Shown one piece after another: positions 17,603 to 30,825 of a stretch of 64,000 bases of DNA. The number at the start of each line of letters is the position of its first letter. Position 1 is the stretch's first letter. The notes below the pieces were generated by a model, which was not told the origin of the DNA, did no database searches, and saw nothing but the letters and a program-made list of their open reading frames with translations. A program made the translations under genes and the position numbers. Origin of the DNA: Sinorhizobium chiapasense. Its GTDB lineage: Bacteria > Pseudomonadota > Alphaproteobacteria > Rhizobiales > Rhizobiaceae. The stretch covers positions 3,246,001-3,310,000 of the forward strand of contig NZ_CP133148.1 in the NCBI RefSeq assembly GCF_036488675.1, given 5' to 3'.

Positions 17603-17634
17603 AGCGCCGTGCGTTCACTTGAACGCACGGCGCT
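17603..17634 (+). repeat. RIME-derived perfect palindrome
   Basis: AGCGCCGTGCGTTC and GAACGCACGGCGCT pair perfectly over 14 bases around ACTT. The sequence matches the first arm of RIMEs, but here the second arm is a perfect complement. Confidence 0.75.
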
Positions 17635-17707
17635 GTACTTGGAAAGAAACGCATGAGGAGAGCCAGTGCGGGCTTCCGGTGTGCATCCCACTTCGGAGGT
17701 CGCCATT

Positions 17708-17735
17708 AAAAAGGCCGCGCCTTTTCGGCGCGGCC
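17708..17735 (-). terminator. Intrinsic terminator of galU
   Basis: Read on the minus strand, GGCCGCGCC and GGCGCGGCC form a 9-base-pair stem followed by TTTTTAA, 22 bases after the galU stop. Confidence 0.85.
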
Positions 17736-17757
17736 AGGTTTTGCGACCCGACAGGGA

Positions 17758-18645
17758 TCACCTCAGGCTTTGCAGCAATGCCTTCAGCGGCCCTTCGACG
17801 GAGGGACGAATGTCACCGCGCTCGAGCGCGAACGCGACGTTCGCGAGAATGAACCCGTCCTTCGCCCCGCAGTCATAAGTATCGCCGCGGAAGTGATAGG
17901 CGGCAAAAGGCTGGGCGCCGGAAAGCTTCACCATGCCGTCGGTCAGCTGGATCTCGTTGCCGGCGCCGCGCTCCTGCCGTTCCAGGATCGGGAAGATCTC
18001 CGGCTGCAGGATGTAGCGGCCGTTGATGAAGAAATTGGAGGGTGCGGTACCCTGCGCGGGTTTCTCGACCATCTTGGTGATCTTGAAGCCATCGCCGATT
18101 TTGTCGCCGACGCCGACGATGCCGTATTTGTGGGCCTGGTCGGGCGCACATTCCTCGACGGCGACGACGTTGCCGCCGCTTTGCTCGTAGAGTTCGACCA
18201 TGCCCCTGAGGCACCCCTTTTCACCCTTCATGATCATGTCGGGCAAAAGCAGCGCGAAGGGTTCATTGCCGACGAGATCACGCGCGCACCAGACCGCATG
18301 GCCGAGGCCGAGCGGCGCCTGTTGGCGCGTGAAGCTGGTGGTGCCGGCCTTCGGCAATATGCCCTCGAGCAGCTCGATTTCCGCCTTCTTGTTGCGTTCG
18401 CGGAGCGTCTGATCGAGTTCGACCTGAATATCGAAATAGTCCTCGATCACCGCCTTGCTGCGGCCGGTCACAAAGATCAGGTGCTCGATGCCCGCTTCCA
18501 GCGCCTCGTCGACGACATATTGGATGACCGGCTTGTCCACCACCGTCAGCATCTCCTTCGGCACCGCCTTGGTTGCCGGCAGGAAACGCGTGCCAAGTCC
18601 CGCCACGGGGAACACGGCTTTGCGGACTTTACGCTTGTCGGTCAT
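17758..18645 (-). CDS. galU: UTP-glucose-1-phosphate uridylyltransferase
   Basis: The 295-residue protein has the nucleotidyltransferase motif [20 protein letters not shown] and further family blocks ([43 protein letters not shown]). It makes UDP-glucose for exopolysaccharide, lipopolysaccharide and trehalose; rhizobial copies are often named exoN. Two ATGs are six bases apart: AAGGAG touches the first (18651) and sits six bases before the second (18645), so the second is the better start. It is divergent from the lytic transglycosylase gene. Confidence 0.94.
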   Translation of the reverse strand: MTDKRKVRKAVFPVAGLGTRFLPATKAVPKEMLTVVDKPVIQYVVDEALEAGIEHLIFVTGRSKAVIEDYFDIQVELDQTLRERNKKAEIELLEGILPKAGTTSFTRQQAPLGLGHAVWCARDLVGNEPFALLLPDMIMKGEKGCLRGMVELYEQSGGNVVAVEECAPDQAHKYGIVGVGDKIGDGFKITKMVEKPAQGTAPSNFFINGRYILQPEIFPILERQERGAGNEIQLTDGMVKLSGAQPFAAYHFRGDTYDCGAKDGFILANVAFALERGDIRPSVEGPLKALLQSLR

Positions 18646-18944
18646 AGACATCTCCTTGCAGTGGTTCTCAACTCTAGCCCGAAAGGGGCAAATTGGATTG
18701 GATTTAGTCGCCGATCGCTATTTTTTTGCAAAAGAAGACGACGTCGCTTATTCATGGTAAAGACTTTGTTGACTTCGTTTCTGTAGGCTTCTCCCCTGAT
18801 CCGATGCGGTTTCCGCTGTTCGGAATGAAGAAGAACCGCATGCTGCCCGTTCACGGCCTGCTGCGGGCGACATTGCAAACCCGGAGTATTCCGTCCGGCA
18901 TGAACGCCGGCTGAACGCTCGCTGAGAAACGGAACCGATAGCTG

Positions 18945-20165
18945 ATGATCAGAAACCGCAGGATGTTCTTTAGCCATATCGCCGCCGCCCTCGTCGTTAC
19001 CGCCGCCACGTTTGGCTCAGCACCTGCACATGCAGACACGGGCTTCCAGAACTGGATCAACAATTTCTATTCGACCGCCGCCAAGGCCGGCATTACCCAG
19101 GCGACCTACCGCAAGGCCTTCGCCGGCGTGAAGACACCTGATCCCGGAGTGCTCGAAAAGGCGAACTACCAGCCCGAGTTCAAGCACAAGATTTGGGAGT
19201 ATATCGACTCGCGTGTCAATCCGTACACAAAGCGGGTCGGACAGGAAATGGCCGCCAAGCATGCCCGCACGCTCAACTCGCTTGAACGACACTTCGGCGT
19301 CGACAGGAACATTCTGCTCGCGATCTGGTCGATGGAAACGAACTATGGCGCCGTCCTCGATAAGGATGACCGGCTGCACTACGTGCCGCGCGCCCTGGCC
19401 ACACTTGCCTATGCCGATGCGAAGCGGTCCAAATACGCCAGGACTCAATTGATCGCGGCGTTGAAGATCCTCCAGAGCGGCGACATCACCCCGCGCGAAC
19501 TGACCGGGTCCTGGGCGGGCGCCATGGGACACACGCAGTTCATTCCGACAAGCTACCTGCTTTATGCGGTCGACGCCGACGGAAACGGGCACCGCGACAT
19601 CTGGAATTCGGTCCCGGATGCGCTGGCCACAGCCGCCAACCTCTTGAGGAAGAACGGGTGGCAGCCGGGCGAGACCTGGGGCTACGAAGTGGTGCCACCG
19701 GCGAATGCAGCGAAATATTCCGGCCAGACGAAAACGCTTGGCCAATGGGCAGCGCTCGGCTTCCTCCGCCCGAACGGCAAGGGTTTTCGCAATGCCGGTA
19801 CGCGCGCCGAGCTCAAGCTTCCGAGCGGCGGCAACGGTCCCGGCTTCCTGATGACGAAGAACTTCTTCGTCATCAAGCGCTACAACGCGTCCGATTCGTA
19901 TGCGCTTGGAGTCGGGCTGCTGGCCGACCAGATCGCTGGCTACGCGGGCATGCAGCAGCGCTGGCCACGCCCGGACGGATCGCTCGATATCAGCGAAAAG
20001 TTCGAGCTGCAGAACCGCCTGAAGGAGCTTGGCTATTACAACGGTGAAGTCGACGGCAATTTCGGCTCAGGTTCGAAGGCCGCGATCCAGGCCTTCCAGA
20101 CCCAGAACGGCCTGACGCCGGATGGCGAACCGACACAGCACCTCCTGCGCGCCTTGCGCAACTAA
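18945..20165 (+). CDS. Lytic murein transglycosylase (MltB family) with peptidoglycan-binding domain
   Basis: The 406-residue protein has a signal peptide (to about residue 30, APAHA-DTG). The SLT_2/MltB catalytic domain contains the catalytic Glu in LLAIWSMETNYG and the family motif GSWAGAMGHTQFIPTSY. A C-terminal PG_binding_1 domain contains LQNRLKELGYYNGEVDGNFG and IQAFQTQNGLTPDGEP. It cleaves glycan strands non-hydrolytically in the periplasm, leaving 1,6-anhydro ends. No lipobox is seen, so it is likely soluble or ionically attached. The 290-base divergent gap to galU shows no other gene. Confidence 0.93.
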   Translation: MIRNRRMFFSHIAAALVVTAATFGSAPAHADTGFQNWINNFYSTAAKAGITQATYRKAFAGVKTPDPGVLEKANYQPEFKHKIWEYIDSRVNPYTKRVGQEMAAKHARTLNSLERHFGVDRNILLAIWSMETNYGAVLDKDDRLHYVPRALATLAYADAKRSKYARTQLIAALKILQSGDITPRELTGSWAGAMGHTQFIPTSYLLYAVDADGNGHRDIWNSVPDALATAANLLRKNGWQPGETWGYEVVPPANAAKYSGQTKTLGQWAALGFLRPNGKGFRNAGTRAELKLPSGGNGPGFLMTKNFFVIKRYNASDSYALGVGLLADQIAGYAGMQQRWPRPDGSLDISEKFELQNRLKELGYYNGEVDGNFGSGSKAAIQAFQTQNGLTPDGEPTQHLLRALRN

Positions 20166-20253
20166 ACGCACTTTGCGGAATCTTCTGAATCACGGCGATT
20201 TGCGCTCATTCGATCCCAAATTGCCGTGATTTGGCGTATGGTGAGGCTGCACT

Positions 20254-20310
20254 TCAGCGCCGCACGTCTCGCCGACGCGCAAAGGTCGCTGAGCACTCTG
20301 AATTTCTGCG
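20254..20310 (+). repeat. Degenerate RIME remnant
   Basis: CAGCGCCGCACGTCTC...GACGCGCAAAGGTCGCTGAGCACTCTGAATTTCTGC follows the RIME consensus with substitutions and stops before the second hairpin. Confidence 0.55.
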
Positions 20311-20355
20311 TTCGACGGTGAAAGCGATCATGTTGCCAATCAGAGAAACGCACCA

Positions 20356-21579
20356 ATGAGACGGTTGTTGCGTCCGTTTCGTTTAGCGCCGATCTTCATA
20401 GCTGCGGCAGCGATGCTTTTTGCCGGTTTCTTTGCCACCATGGCCGAAGCGCAGGAGCCGCCCCCGCGGCGGAATGTTCTGCAGAGGCTCTTCGGCGTCT
20501 TCATTCCGCAAAGGCGCACCTACTATCAGGACCAATACTATCCCCGCCAGCCCGCGCCCCGACGCGTGCTGAAGCGCCGGCAGCAGCCGGCAGAACCGCA
20601 GCGAGCGCGCCCTGGCCGGGCCAAGCCGCGGCCGGCGGAAACGCCGCCGCCAGCGCCGGTCATCGCAAAATCTCCGGATGCAAAAAAGGTCCTGGTCGTC
20701 GGCGACTTCGTTGCCGGAAGCCTCGGCGACGGCCTCAAGGTTGCGTTCGAAACGACGCCGGGAGTTGTGATCGAAACGCGCACCAACGGCTCCTCAGGCC
20801 TCGTCCGCAACGACTATTTCGACTGGCCGAAGATGCTGCCGGACTATGCATCGGAACTGAAGCCTTCCGTCATCGTCGTCAGCCTCGGCGCCAATGACCG
20901 CCAGATGATGCGGATTGGCGACACCAAGGAGCAGTTCCGCACCGATCTCTGGGCGGAGGAATATCGCAAGCGCGTGAACGCGCTCGCGACTCTGGCGCGC
21001 AAGGACGGATTGCCTGTTCTCTGGGTCGGCATGCCGCCGTTCCAGTCGAGCGCAATGACCGCCGACATGGTGACGTTCAACGGCCTCTTCCGCGAAGAGG
21101 TGGAAAAGGCTGGCGGACAGTTTATCGATATCTGGGATGGCTTCGTTGACGAGGGCGGCAAATTCGTCCTGACCGGCTCCGACATCAATGGCCAACAGGT
21201 CCGCCTGCGCGGTTCCGACGGCATCAACCTGACCAAGGCCGGCAAGCGCAAACTCGCCTTCTATGTCGAGAAGGACATCCGCAAACTGCTCGGCGAGGCG
21301 GCCGCCACGACCGACGTGCCGGGTGCCGAGGAACTGAAGGACCTGGTCGTCACGGCACCGCTCGCCAACGAGGATATAGTCAAGACGCAGCCGATCGGCG
21401 TGACCGATCCGGAACTCGATGGTGCGACCGCTTTGCTTGGAGGCGACGCGCCCTTGAAGAGCACGGGCAAGAGCCCGCGCGACCTGCTCATCGAGAAGGG
21501 CGAGGTCGTCGCCGCGCCGCCCGGCCGCATCGATGATTTTCGTCTGGCAAAGCCGGAGGCGGTGGTAAGTGGCCGCTGA
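20356..21579 (+). CDS. DUF459 / SGNH-hydrolase-fold exported protein
   Basis: The 407-residue protein has a signal peptide (FIAAAAMLFAGFFATMAEA-Q) and a basic Pro/Arg/Gln-rich segment (residues 35-105) likely to interact with the wall. The DUF459 domain starts with VLVVGDFVAGSLGDGL, where Asp replaces the usual GDS Ser context, and includes VVSLGANDRQMM (block III Asn/Asp) and DGINLTKAGKR (block V Asp...). The fold is that of SGNH esterases acting on envelope glycans. The block I sequence GDFVAGS lacks the canonical Ser directly after GD, so catalysis is uncertain. Confidence 0.82.
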   Translation: MRRLLRPFRLAPIFIAAAAMLFAGFFATMAEAQEPPPRRNVLQRLFGVFIPQRRTYYQDQYYPRQPAPRRVLKRRQQPAEPQRARPGRAKPRPAETPPPAPVIAKSPDAKKVLVVGDFVAGSLGDGLKVAFETTPGVVIETRTNGSSGLVRNDYFDWPKMLPDYASELKPSVIVVSLGANDRQMMRIGDTKEQFRTDLWAEEYRKRVNALATLARKDGLPVLWVGMPPFQSSAMTADMVTFNGLFREEVEKAGGQFIDIWDGFVDEGGKFVLTGSDINGQQVRLRGSDGINLTKAGKRKLAFYVEKDIRKLLGEAAATTDVPGAEELKDLVVTAPLANEDIVKTQPIGVTDPELDGATALLGGDAPLKSTGKSPRDLLIEKGEVVAAPPGRIDDFRLAKPEAVVSGR

Positions 21580-21608
21580 TGCGAAATTGAGCGACGCGAG
21601 CCGAGGTT

Positions 21609-21722
21609 CGCCCCTCATCCGGCCTGCCGGCCACCTTCTCCCCGCAGGCGGGGCGAAGGAGACTTGTGGTGCCGCCCCAATCCCCTCTCCCCGCCTGCGG
21701 GGAGAGGGTTAGGGTGAGGGGC
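21609..21722. repeat. Palindromic GC-rich intergenic repeat (CCCCTCA...TGAGGGG)
   Basis: The element begins GCCCCTCATCCGG and ends AGGGTGAGGGGC, with internal inverted blocks CTTCTCCCCGCAGGCGGG and CCTCTCCCCGCC/GCGGGGAGAGG. It is a common design in alphaproteobacterial chromosomes. It lies between two convergent genes and could stop transcripts from both. Confidence 0.8.
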
Positions 21723-21745
21723 AAGCCCAAGACAGGTAAGGGCCG

Positions 21746-23203
21746 CTACCGCGGCAGGACGCTCGACCCCATCAGCGCTTCGTCGATCGCCCGGGCAGCC
21801 TGTCGTCCTTCGCGGATCGCCCAGACGACGAGCGACTGGCCGCGGCGGACGTCGCCGGCGGTCCAGAGCTTGTCGACCGACGTCTTGTAGTCCCGCTCAT
21901 TGGCGACAACATTGGTCGAGCCGCGCCGGTCGGTGTTAAGCGTCAGCTTGTCGCCGAGATCCTTGAGCACGCTGTTGGTGAAGGGACCACGGAAACCGAT
22001 GGCGATGAAGGCGAGATCGGCCTTGATGATGAACTCGGTTCCGGCGATCGGCTTGCGGCGCTCATCGACCTGACAGCACTTGACACCGGTAAGCACGCCA
22101 TCCTCGTCGCTGATGAACTCCAGCGTCGCGACCTGGAACTCGCGAACCGCACCTTCCGCCTGGCTGGAGGACGTGCGCATCTTCGTCGCCCAGAACGGCC
22201 AGACGGCGAGCTTGTCTTCCTTTTCCGGCGGCTGCGGACGAATATCGAGCTGCGTCACCTTGACTGCACCCTGGCGGAATGCCGTGCCGACGCAGTCGGA
22301 CGCCGTATCGCCGCCGCCGACGACGACGACATGCTTGCCGCCGGCGAGGATCGGTTCGGACGGCCAGCCGACGCTGTCGATGTTCTCGCGGCCGAGGCGG
22401 CGGTTCTGCTGCACCAGATATGGCATTGCATCGTGCACGCCGGCAAATTCCACGCCCGGTATTCCGGCGTCGCGTGGCGTCTCGGAGCCGCCGCAATAAA
22501 GAACAGCGTCACTGTCGTCGAGGAGCTTCTGCACCGGCAGGTCTGCACCGACATTGATGCCGCAATGGAAGGTGACGCCCTCGCCACGCATCTGCTCGAT
22601 GCGGCGATCGATGAAGTTCTTCTCCATCTTGAAGTCCGGGATGCCGAAGCGCAGCAACCCGCCGGGCTTCGACTCGCGCTCGTAGACATGGACTTCGTGG
22701 CCGGCGCGGGCAAGCTGCTGGGCGGCCGCCATGCCGGCCGGACCCGAGCCGATGATCGCCACCTTCTTGCCGGTCTTGGTGACGGCCGGCTGCGGTACGA
22801 TGTATCCCATCTCATAGGCCTTGTCGGCGATCGCCTGCTCGACCGTCTTGATCGCGACCGGCACATCCTCGAGGTTCAGCGTGCAGGCTTCCTCGCACGG
22901 CGCCGGGCAGACGCGGCCGGTGAATTCCGGGAAGTTGTTGGTCGAATGCAGGTTGCGGATCGCCTCGTCCCAGTTGCCGTTGTAGACGAGGTCGTTCCAG
23001 TCCGGGATCTGGTTGTGCACCGGGCACCCCGTTGGCCCATGGCAATAAGGGATGCCGCAGTCCATGCAGCGTGCGGCCTGCTTCTGCACTTCCTGGTCGG
23101 ACATGGGAATGGTGAATTCACGGAAATGGCGGATGCGGTCGGACGCCGGCTGGTACTTTGCCACCTGCCGGTCGATCTCCAAAAACCCAGTAACCTTGCC
23201 CAT
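21746..23203 (-). CDS. gltD: Glutamate synthase small subunit
   Basis: The 485-residue protein has the N-terminal cysteine clusters for 4Fe-4S centres (CMDCGIPYCHGPTGCP and CPAPCEEACTLN), an FAD motif (VAIIGSGPAGMAAAQQLA) and an NADPH motif (VVVVGGGDTASDCVGTA). It transfers electrons from NADPH to the GltB subunit. It lies 101 bases downstream of gltB on the same strand; a GC-rich hairpin with GCCCCCGG/CCGGGGGC arms in that gap may adjust the subunit ratio. Confidence 0.97.
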   Translation of the reverse strand: MGKVTGFLEIDRQVAKYQPASDRIRHFREFTIPMSDQEVQKQAARCMDCGIPYCHGPTGCPVHNQIPDWNDLVYNGNWDEAIRNLHSTNNFPEFTGRVCPAPCEEACTLNLEDVPVAIKTVEQAIADKAYEMGYIVPQPAVTKTGKKVAIIGSGPAGMAAAQQLARAGHEVHVYERESKPGGLLRFGIPDFKMEKNFIDRRIEQMRGEGVTFHCGINVGADLPVQKLLDDSDAVLYCGGSETPRDAGIPGVEFAGVHDAMPYLVQQNRRLGRENIDSVGWPSEPILAGGKHVVVVGGGDTASDCVGTAFRQGAVKVTQLDIRPQPPEKEDKLAVWPFWATKMRTSSSQAEGAVREFQVATLEFISDEDGVLTGVKCCQVDERRKPIAGTEFIIKADLAFIAIGFRGPFTNSVLKDLGDKLTLNTDRRGSTNVVANERDYKTSVDKLWTAGDVRRGQSLVVWAIREGRQAARAIDEALMGSSVLPR

Positions 23204-23304
23204 CTTACGATCCTGATATCTTCAAATCTCACACAGGCGCGTTCAAGCGCGCGAGGAGCCCCCGGGATCCTTCCCGGGCCGGGGGCCGTTATCACAGGGG
23301 CCGG

Positions 23305-28029
<4,725 letters not shown>

Positions 28030-28585
28030 CGTCTTCCCTCCTATTGGCCCGGAATCCCGGGCATACCGCCGCCCGCGCATCCCTCGCCGCGTCGGCGCCT
28101 TTCGCGCCGCGGCAAGGCCGGGCATTATCGTCGCATGATCCTGATCAGGTCGCAAATAAGCGCGGCTGCACCAGGCACGAATGTCCCGCGACCATCCTGA
28201 TGGCAGGCGTCAACAACCGGATGAAACCCGGCGGAAACCCCTTGCGCTACACGCCGAATGCCGCATTTTTCGGCACTTCCGGCGATTGTTCCGGTCCCTA
28301 GACCGAAATAGGACAGCAAACCTGTCCTATTTCATGCGCTCTATGCCAGAAAGCGCCCCCATTCGCAAGGGCATATGAGCAAATATTGGAAGAGATTTTG
28401 CCGAAGATTGCCGGAAATTTCGCGCTTTTAAAATTAAATTACAAACCGCTCGGTGCTTTCTTCACTTTGGTTTCAAACTGGTCTTGTGTTGGCCTACCTG
28501 CCGGGCAGCCGCATTGATCGTCCGTGGAAGTCGGCTATGGTCTCGCCGAAGCGGCCGGGCGTGGCCCAAACCAGGGTGATTTCAG
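28030..28585. other. Divergent intergenic region gltB / ltaE, 556 bases
   Basis: No gene is supported here. The gltB-proximal half is GC-rich with potential leader hairpins (for example CGCGGCGCGAAAGG...CGCCG on the minus strand). The ltaE-proximal third becomes AT-rich around 28380-28450 (TTAAAATTAAATTAC), as expected for promoters. A perfect 11-base inverted repeat sits at 28306-28332. Confidence 0.6.
28306..28332. promoter_or_regulatory. 27-base perfect palindrome, operator candidate
   Basis: AAATAGGACAG and CTGTCCTATTT are exact inverted repeats separated by CAAAC. The size and AT-rich ends look like a dimeric repressor site rather than a terminator (no T-run). It lies about 277 bases upstream of gltB and 254 upstream of ltaE. 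Confidence 0.55.
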
Positions 28586-29632
28586 ATGATCTTTTCCTCC
28601 GACAACTGGGCTGGCGCCCATCCGGCAATCGCCGAAAGCCTGATGGCTCATGCAGGCGGCTATGCTTCCGCCTACGGTACGAGCGAACTCGACCGGAAGG
28701 TGGAAAAGAAATTCTCCGAAATTTTCGAAAGGGAGGTGGCGGTATTTTTCGTGGGTACCGGAACTGCCGCAAACGCGCTGGCGCTGTCCAGTGTCAACCG
28801 GGCAGGCGGCGTCGTCTTCTGCCATCGGGAGGCGCACGTCAACGTCGACGAGTGCGGCGCACCGGAATTCTTCTCCCACGGGGCAAGGCTTTGCCCGGTC
28901 GATGGCATTCGCGGCAAGATGGACGCATCTGGGCTTGAGGCCGAAATCCGTCGCTTTCCCCCGGAATTCATCCATGGCGGCCGGCCGATGGCAGTAACCC
29001 TTACCCAGGCAACGGAAAGCGGCACGATCTATTCGCCGGCGGAAATCGATGCGATCGCGGCCGTTGCGAAATCGCACAAGCTTCCGCTGCACATGGACGG
29101 TGCGCGCTTCGCCAACGCGCTCGTCGGCCTCGATGTGTCGCCGGCGGAGATGACCTGGAAACGCGGTATCGACCTCTTGTCGTTCGGCGGCACCAAGAAC
29201 GGCTGCTGGTGTGCCGAAGCGCTGATCCTGTTCGACCCTTCGAAGGCGCACGAAATGCACTTCCTGCGCAAACGTGCCGCCCAACTTTTTTCCAAGTCCC
29301 GCTTCATCGCCGCGCAGTTCGAAGCCTATCTCTCAGGCGATCTGTGGCTCAATCTCGCCCGCCATGCGAACGCGATGGCGGCGCGCCTTGCCGATGGCAT
29401 TTCCGCCTCGGCGAAAAGCCGGCTCGCCTGGTCGCCCGACGCCAACGAGGTCTTCGTGATCCTCAAGCAGGACGTGGCGTCGAAGCTGCAGCAACAGGGC
29501 GCCGTCTTCTACGACTGGCACGTGCCAGATGAACTGGCAGACAGGCTGGCCCAAGACGAGGGGCTTTACCGGCTCGTCACCAGCTTTGCCACACGATCGG
29601 AAGACGTCGACCGCTTCATCGAGACCTGCTGA
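28586..29632 (+). CDS. ltaE: Low-specificity L-threonine aldolase
   Basis: The 348-residue PLP enzyme of the beta-eliminating-lyase/threonine aldolase family has SDNWAGAHPAIAESL near the N-terminus, the glycine-rich FVGTGTAANALAL, HMDGARFANAL and the PLP lysine in SFGGTKNGCWCAEA. It cleaves threonine or allo-threonine to glycine and acetaldehyde in the cytoplasm. It is a single gene, divergent from gltB and followed by a RIME. The beta-tyrosinase group is excluded by the DGARFANA motif. Confidence 0.92.
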   Translation: MIFSSDNWAGAHPAIAESLMAHAGGYASAYGTSELDRKVEKKFSEIFEREVAVFFVGTGTAANALALSSVNRAGGVVFCHREAHVNVDECGAPEFFSHGARLCPVDGIRGKMDASGLEAEIRRFPPEFIHGGRPMAVTLTQATESGTIYSPAEIDAIAAVAKSHKLPLHMDGARFANALVGLDVSPAEMTWKRGIDLLSFGGTKNGCWCAEALILFDPSKAHEMHFLRKRAAQLFSKSRFIAAQFEAYLSGDLWLNLARHANAMAARLADGISASAKSRLAWSPDANEVFVILKQDVASKLQQQGAVFYDWHVPDELADRLAQDEGLYRLVTSFATRSEDVDRFIETC

Positions 29633-29642
29633 CTGCCGGAAA

Positions 29643-29739
29643 CTGCGGCGCCGTGCATCTTTTCAGACGCACAAGGTCGCTGTGGCACTTTGAATTGCTG
29701 CATGTTTTTAAAGTCGGCTCCGATCAGGGAGGCATGCAG
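29643..29739 (+). repeat. RIME, slightly shortened second hairpin
   Basis: The first arm GCGGCGCCGTGCATC is followed by GACGCACAAGGTCGCTG, then TTTGAATTGCTGCATG and a return CATGCAG. The TTAAATCG core of other copies is replaced by AAGTCGGCTCCGAT. Confidence 0.8.
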
Positions 29740-29748
29740 GTGGGTGTG

Positions 29749-29777
29749 AAAAAAGGCGGCGCCCCTCGGACGCCGCC
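29749..29777 (-). terminator. Intrinsic terminator of ibpA
   Basis: On the minus strand GGCGGCG and CGCCGCC pair around a 9-base loop and are followed by TTTTTT, 23 bases after the ibpA stop. Confidence 0.85.
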
Positions 29778-29799
29778 TTCCTCCGTTCCTTAGACCGGA

Positions 29800-30261
29800 T
29801 TAGAGGGTCTGGGCCTCGATCTGCTTCGGCTGCGAGGCAACCGAGGTGATCTCGATGCGACGCGGCTTGGCTGCCTCCGGAATCTCGCGAACGAGATCGA
29901 TATGGAGCAGGCCATTCTTCAGCGAAGCGGACTTGATCTCGACATGGTCGGCAAGCTGGAAGCGGCGCTCGAATGCGCGCTTGGCAATGCCGCGATGGAG
30001 AAACTGGCTCTCCTCGCCCTTGTCTTCGCTCTTTTCACCCTTGATCGTCAGCGTGTGCTCACGCGCTTCGACCGAAAGCTCGCTCTCGTCGAAGCCGGCG
30101 ACGGCCATGGTGATGCGATAGGCATTTTCGCCCGTGCGTTCGATGTTGTAGGGCGGGTAGGTCTGCGACTGATCGGGCTGACCCAGGCTGTCAAGCATGG
30201 TGAACAGGCGATCGAAGCCGACGGTGGAACGATAGAGGGGGGAGAAATCAAAGTGACGCAT
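29800..30261 (-). CDS. ibpA: Small heat-shock protein Hsp20 (IbpA)
   Basis: The 153-residue protein begins MRHFDFSPLYRSTVGFDRLF, the typical IbpA/B start. It has the alpha-crystallin domain (YRITMAVAGFDESELSVEA ... LHRGIAKRAFERRFQL) and a C-terminal extension with an IEI-like anchor. It holds unfolded proteins in large oligomers. The ribosome site AAAGGAGGACACC directly precedes the ATG at 30261; the longer open frame reads through the thermosensor and is not used. It is preceded by a ROSE element and an RpoH-type promoter, so heat induction acts at both transcription and translation. Confidence 0.95.
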   Translation of the reverse strand: MRHFDFSPLYRSTVGFDRLFTMLDSLGQPDQSQTYPPYNIERTGENAYRITMAVAGFDESELSVEAREHTLTIKGEKSEDKGEESQFLHRGIAKRAFERRFQLADHVEIKSASLKNGLLHIDLVREIPEAAKPRRIEITSVASQPKQIEAQTL

Positions 30262-30357
30262 GGTGTCCTCCTTTAGAGCAACGGTTTGCGATGTCTGGTC
30301 TGCCACCCCATCAGGCGGCGGCACGACCGGTGAACGGACCCGTCATCGGCGTCCGTA
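30262..30357 (-). promoter_or_regulatory. ROSE-type RNA thermometer in the ibpA 5' UTR
   Basis: On the minus strand the leader ends GTTGCTC-TAAA-GGAGG before ACACCATG. TTGCT(C) can pair with (G)AGGA with a central G-G mismatch, the hallmark by which ROSE elements hide the ribosome site at low temperature. Upstream GC-rich hairpins (for example GACGGGTCCGTTC, GGTCGTGCCGCCGCC) fit the multi-hairpin ROSE layout. The leader length of about 95 bases is normal for the family. The 5' limit is set by the predicted start site. Confidence 0.78.
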
Positions 30358-30363
30358 ATCAAC

Positions 30364-30392
30364 AGATGGGAATACGCGCGCGCCAGTTCAAG
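30364..30392 (-). promoter_or_regulatory. RpoH (heat-shock sigma) promoter of ibpA
   Basis: Minus-strand CTTGAA (30392-30387) and CCATCT (30369-30364) are separated by exactly 17 bases, matching the rhizobial RpoH consensus CTTGAA-N17-CCANAT. Confidence 0.75.
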
Positions 30393-30423
30393 GGAATTTC
30401 CGCGCGGATTTTCTCGGGCCGGC

Positions 30424-30531
30424 ACTACTGCATGTTTCGTTAAATCGTCGCCGATTTAAGGATAGAAACAGGCAGCAGTTCAAAGTGCTACGGCGTCTTT
30501 TGCGCATCTGATAGGACGCGCAGCGCTATAG
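30424..30531 (-). repeat. RIME, inverted orientation
   Basis: The order is reversed relative to other copies: CTACTGCATG with TTAAATCG...CGATTTAA first, then CAAAGTGCTAC and GGACGCGCAGCGCTATAG. The first hairpin has an enlarged loop. Confidence 0.85.
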
Positions 30532-30582
30532 GTGAACAGAACATGAATGACCGGTTCGGCCCCCGTTCAGCCGACGCGGGTT

Positions 30583-30700
30583 AAAACAGGGACACTGGGA
30601 AGAAACTCCCGGCGCTGAAGTGACCATGTCCCTTCTGCTTCAGCGGCCGGAAACGGTGATCGTCCGGATTTCACCCACCGTTTCCGGCCTTTTTTCTTTT
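30583..30700 (+). ncRNA. Candidate small RNA ending in an orphan intrinsic terminator
   Basis: No protein gene precedes the perfect terminator at 30645-30700 on this strand. Upstream of it are a GGGA/TCCC hairpin (about 30597-30610) and a perfect 8-base stem CGCTGAAG/CTTCAGCG (30613-30620 and 30638-30645) with a 17-base loop. This is a hairpin series typical of rhizobial sRNAs. The 5' end is not defined: no clear sigma-70 promoter was found beyond the CTATAG supplied by the adjacent RIME. It could alternatively be an unusual leader of the hydrolase gene at 30826. Confidence 0.45.
30645..30700 (+). terminator. Orphan intrinsic terminator, 14-base-pair stem
   Basis: GGCCGGAAACGGTG pairs perfectly with CACCGTTTCCGGCC and is followed by TTTTTTCTTTT. 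It stops transcription before the hydrolase gene and has no coding gene upstream. Confidence 0.85.
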
Positions 30701-30825
30701 GACGCGCGCGAGGCCACCGCCTATCCCTGAGGGCGTGACGCGGTTGGGGGGGGCGGAATGCTCTCATCCTCCTCTTTCCGCGGCAACGACTTCAACGCGC
30801 TTTACATCTCGGGCCGTCGCTCTTC

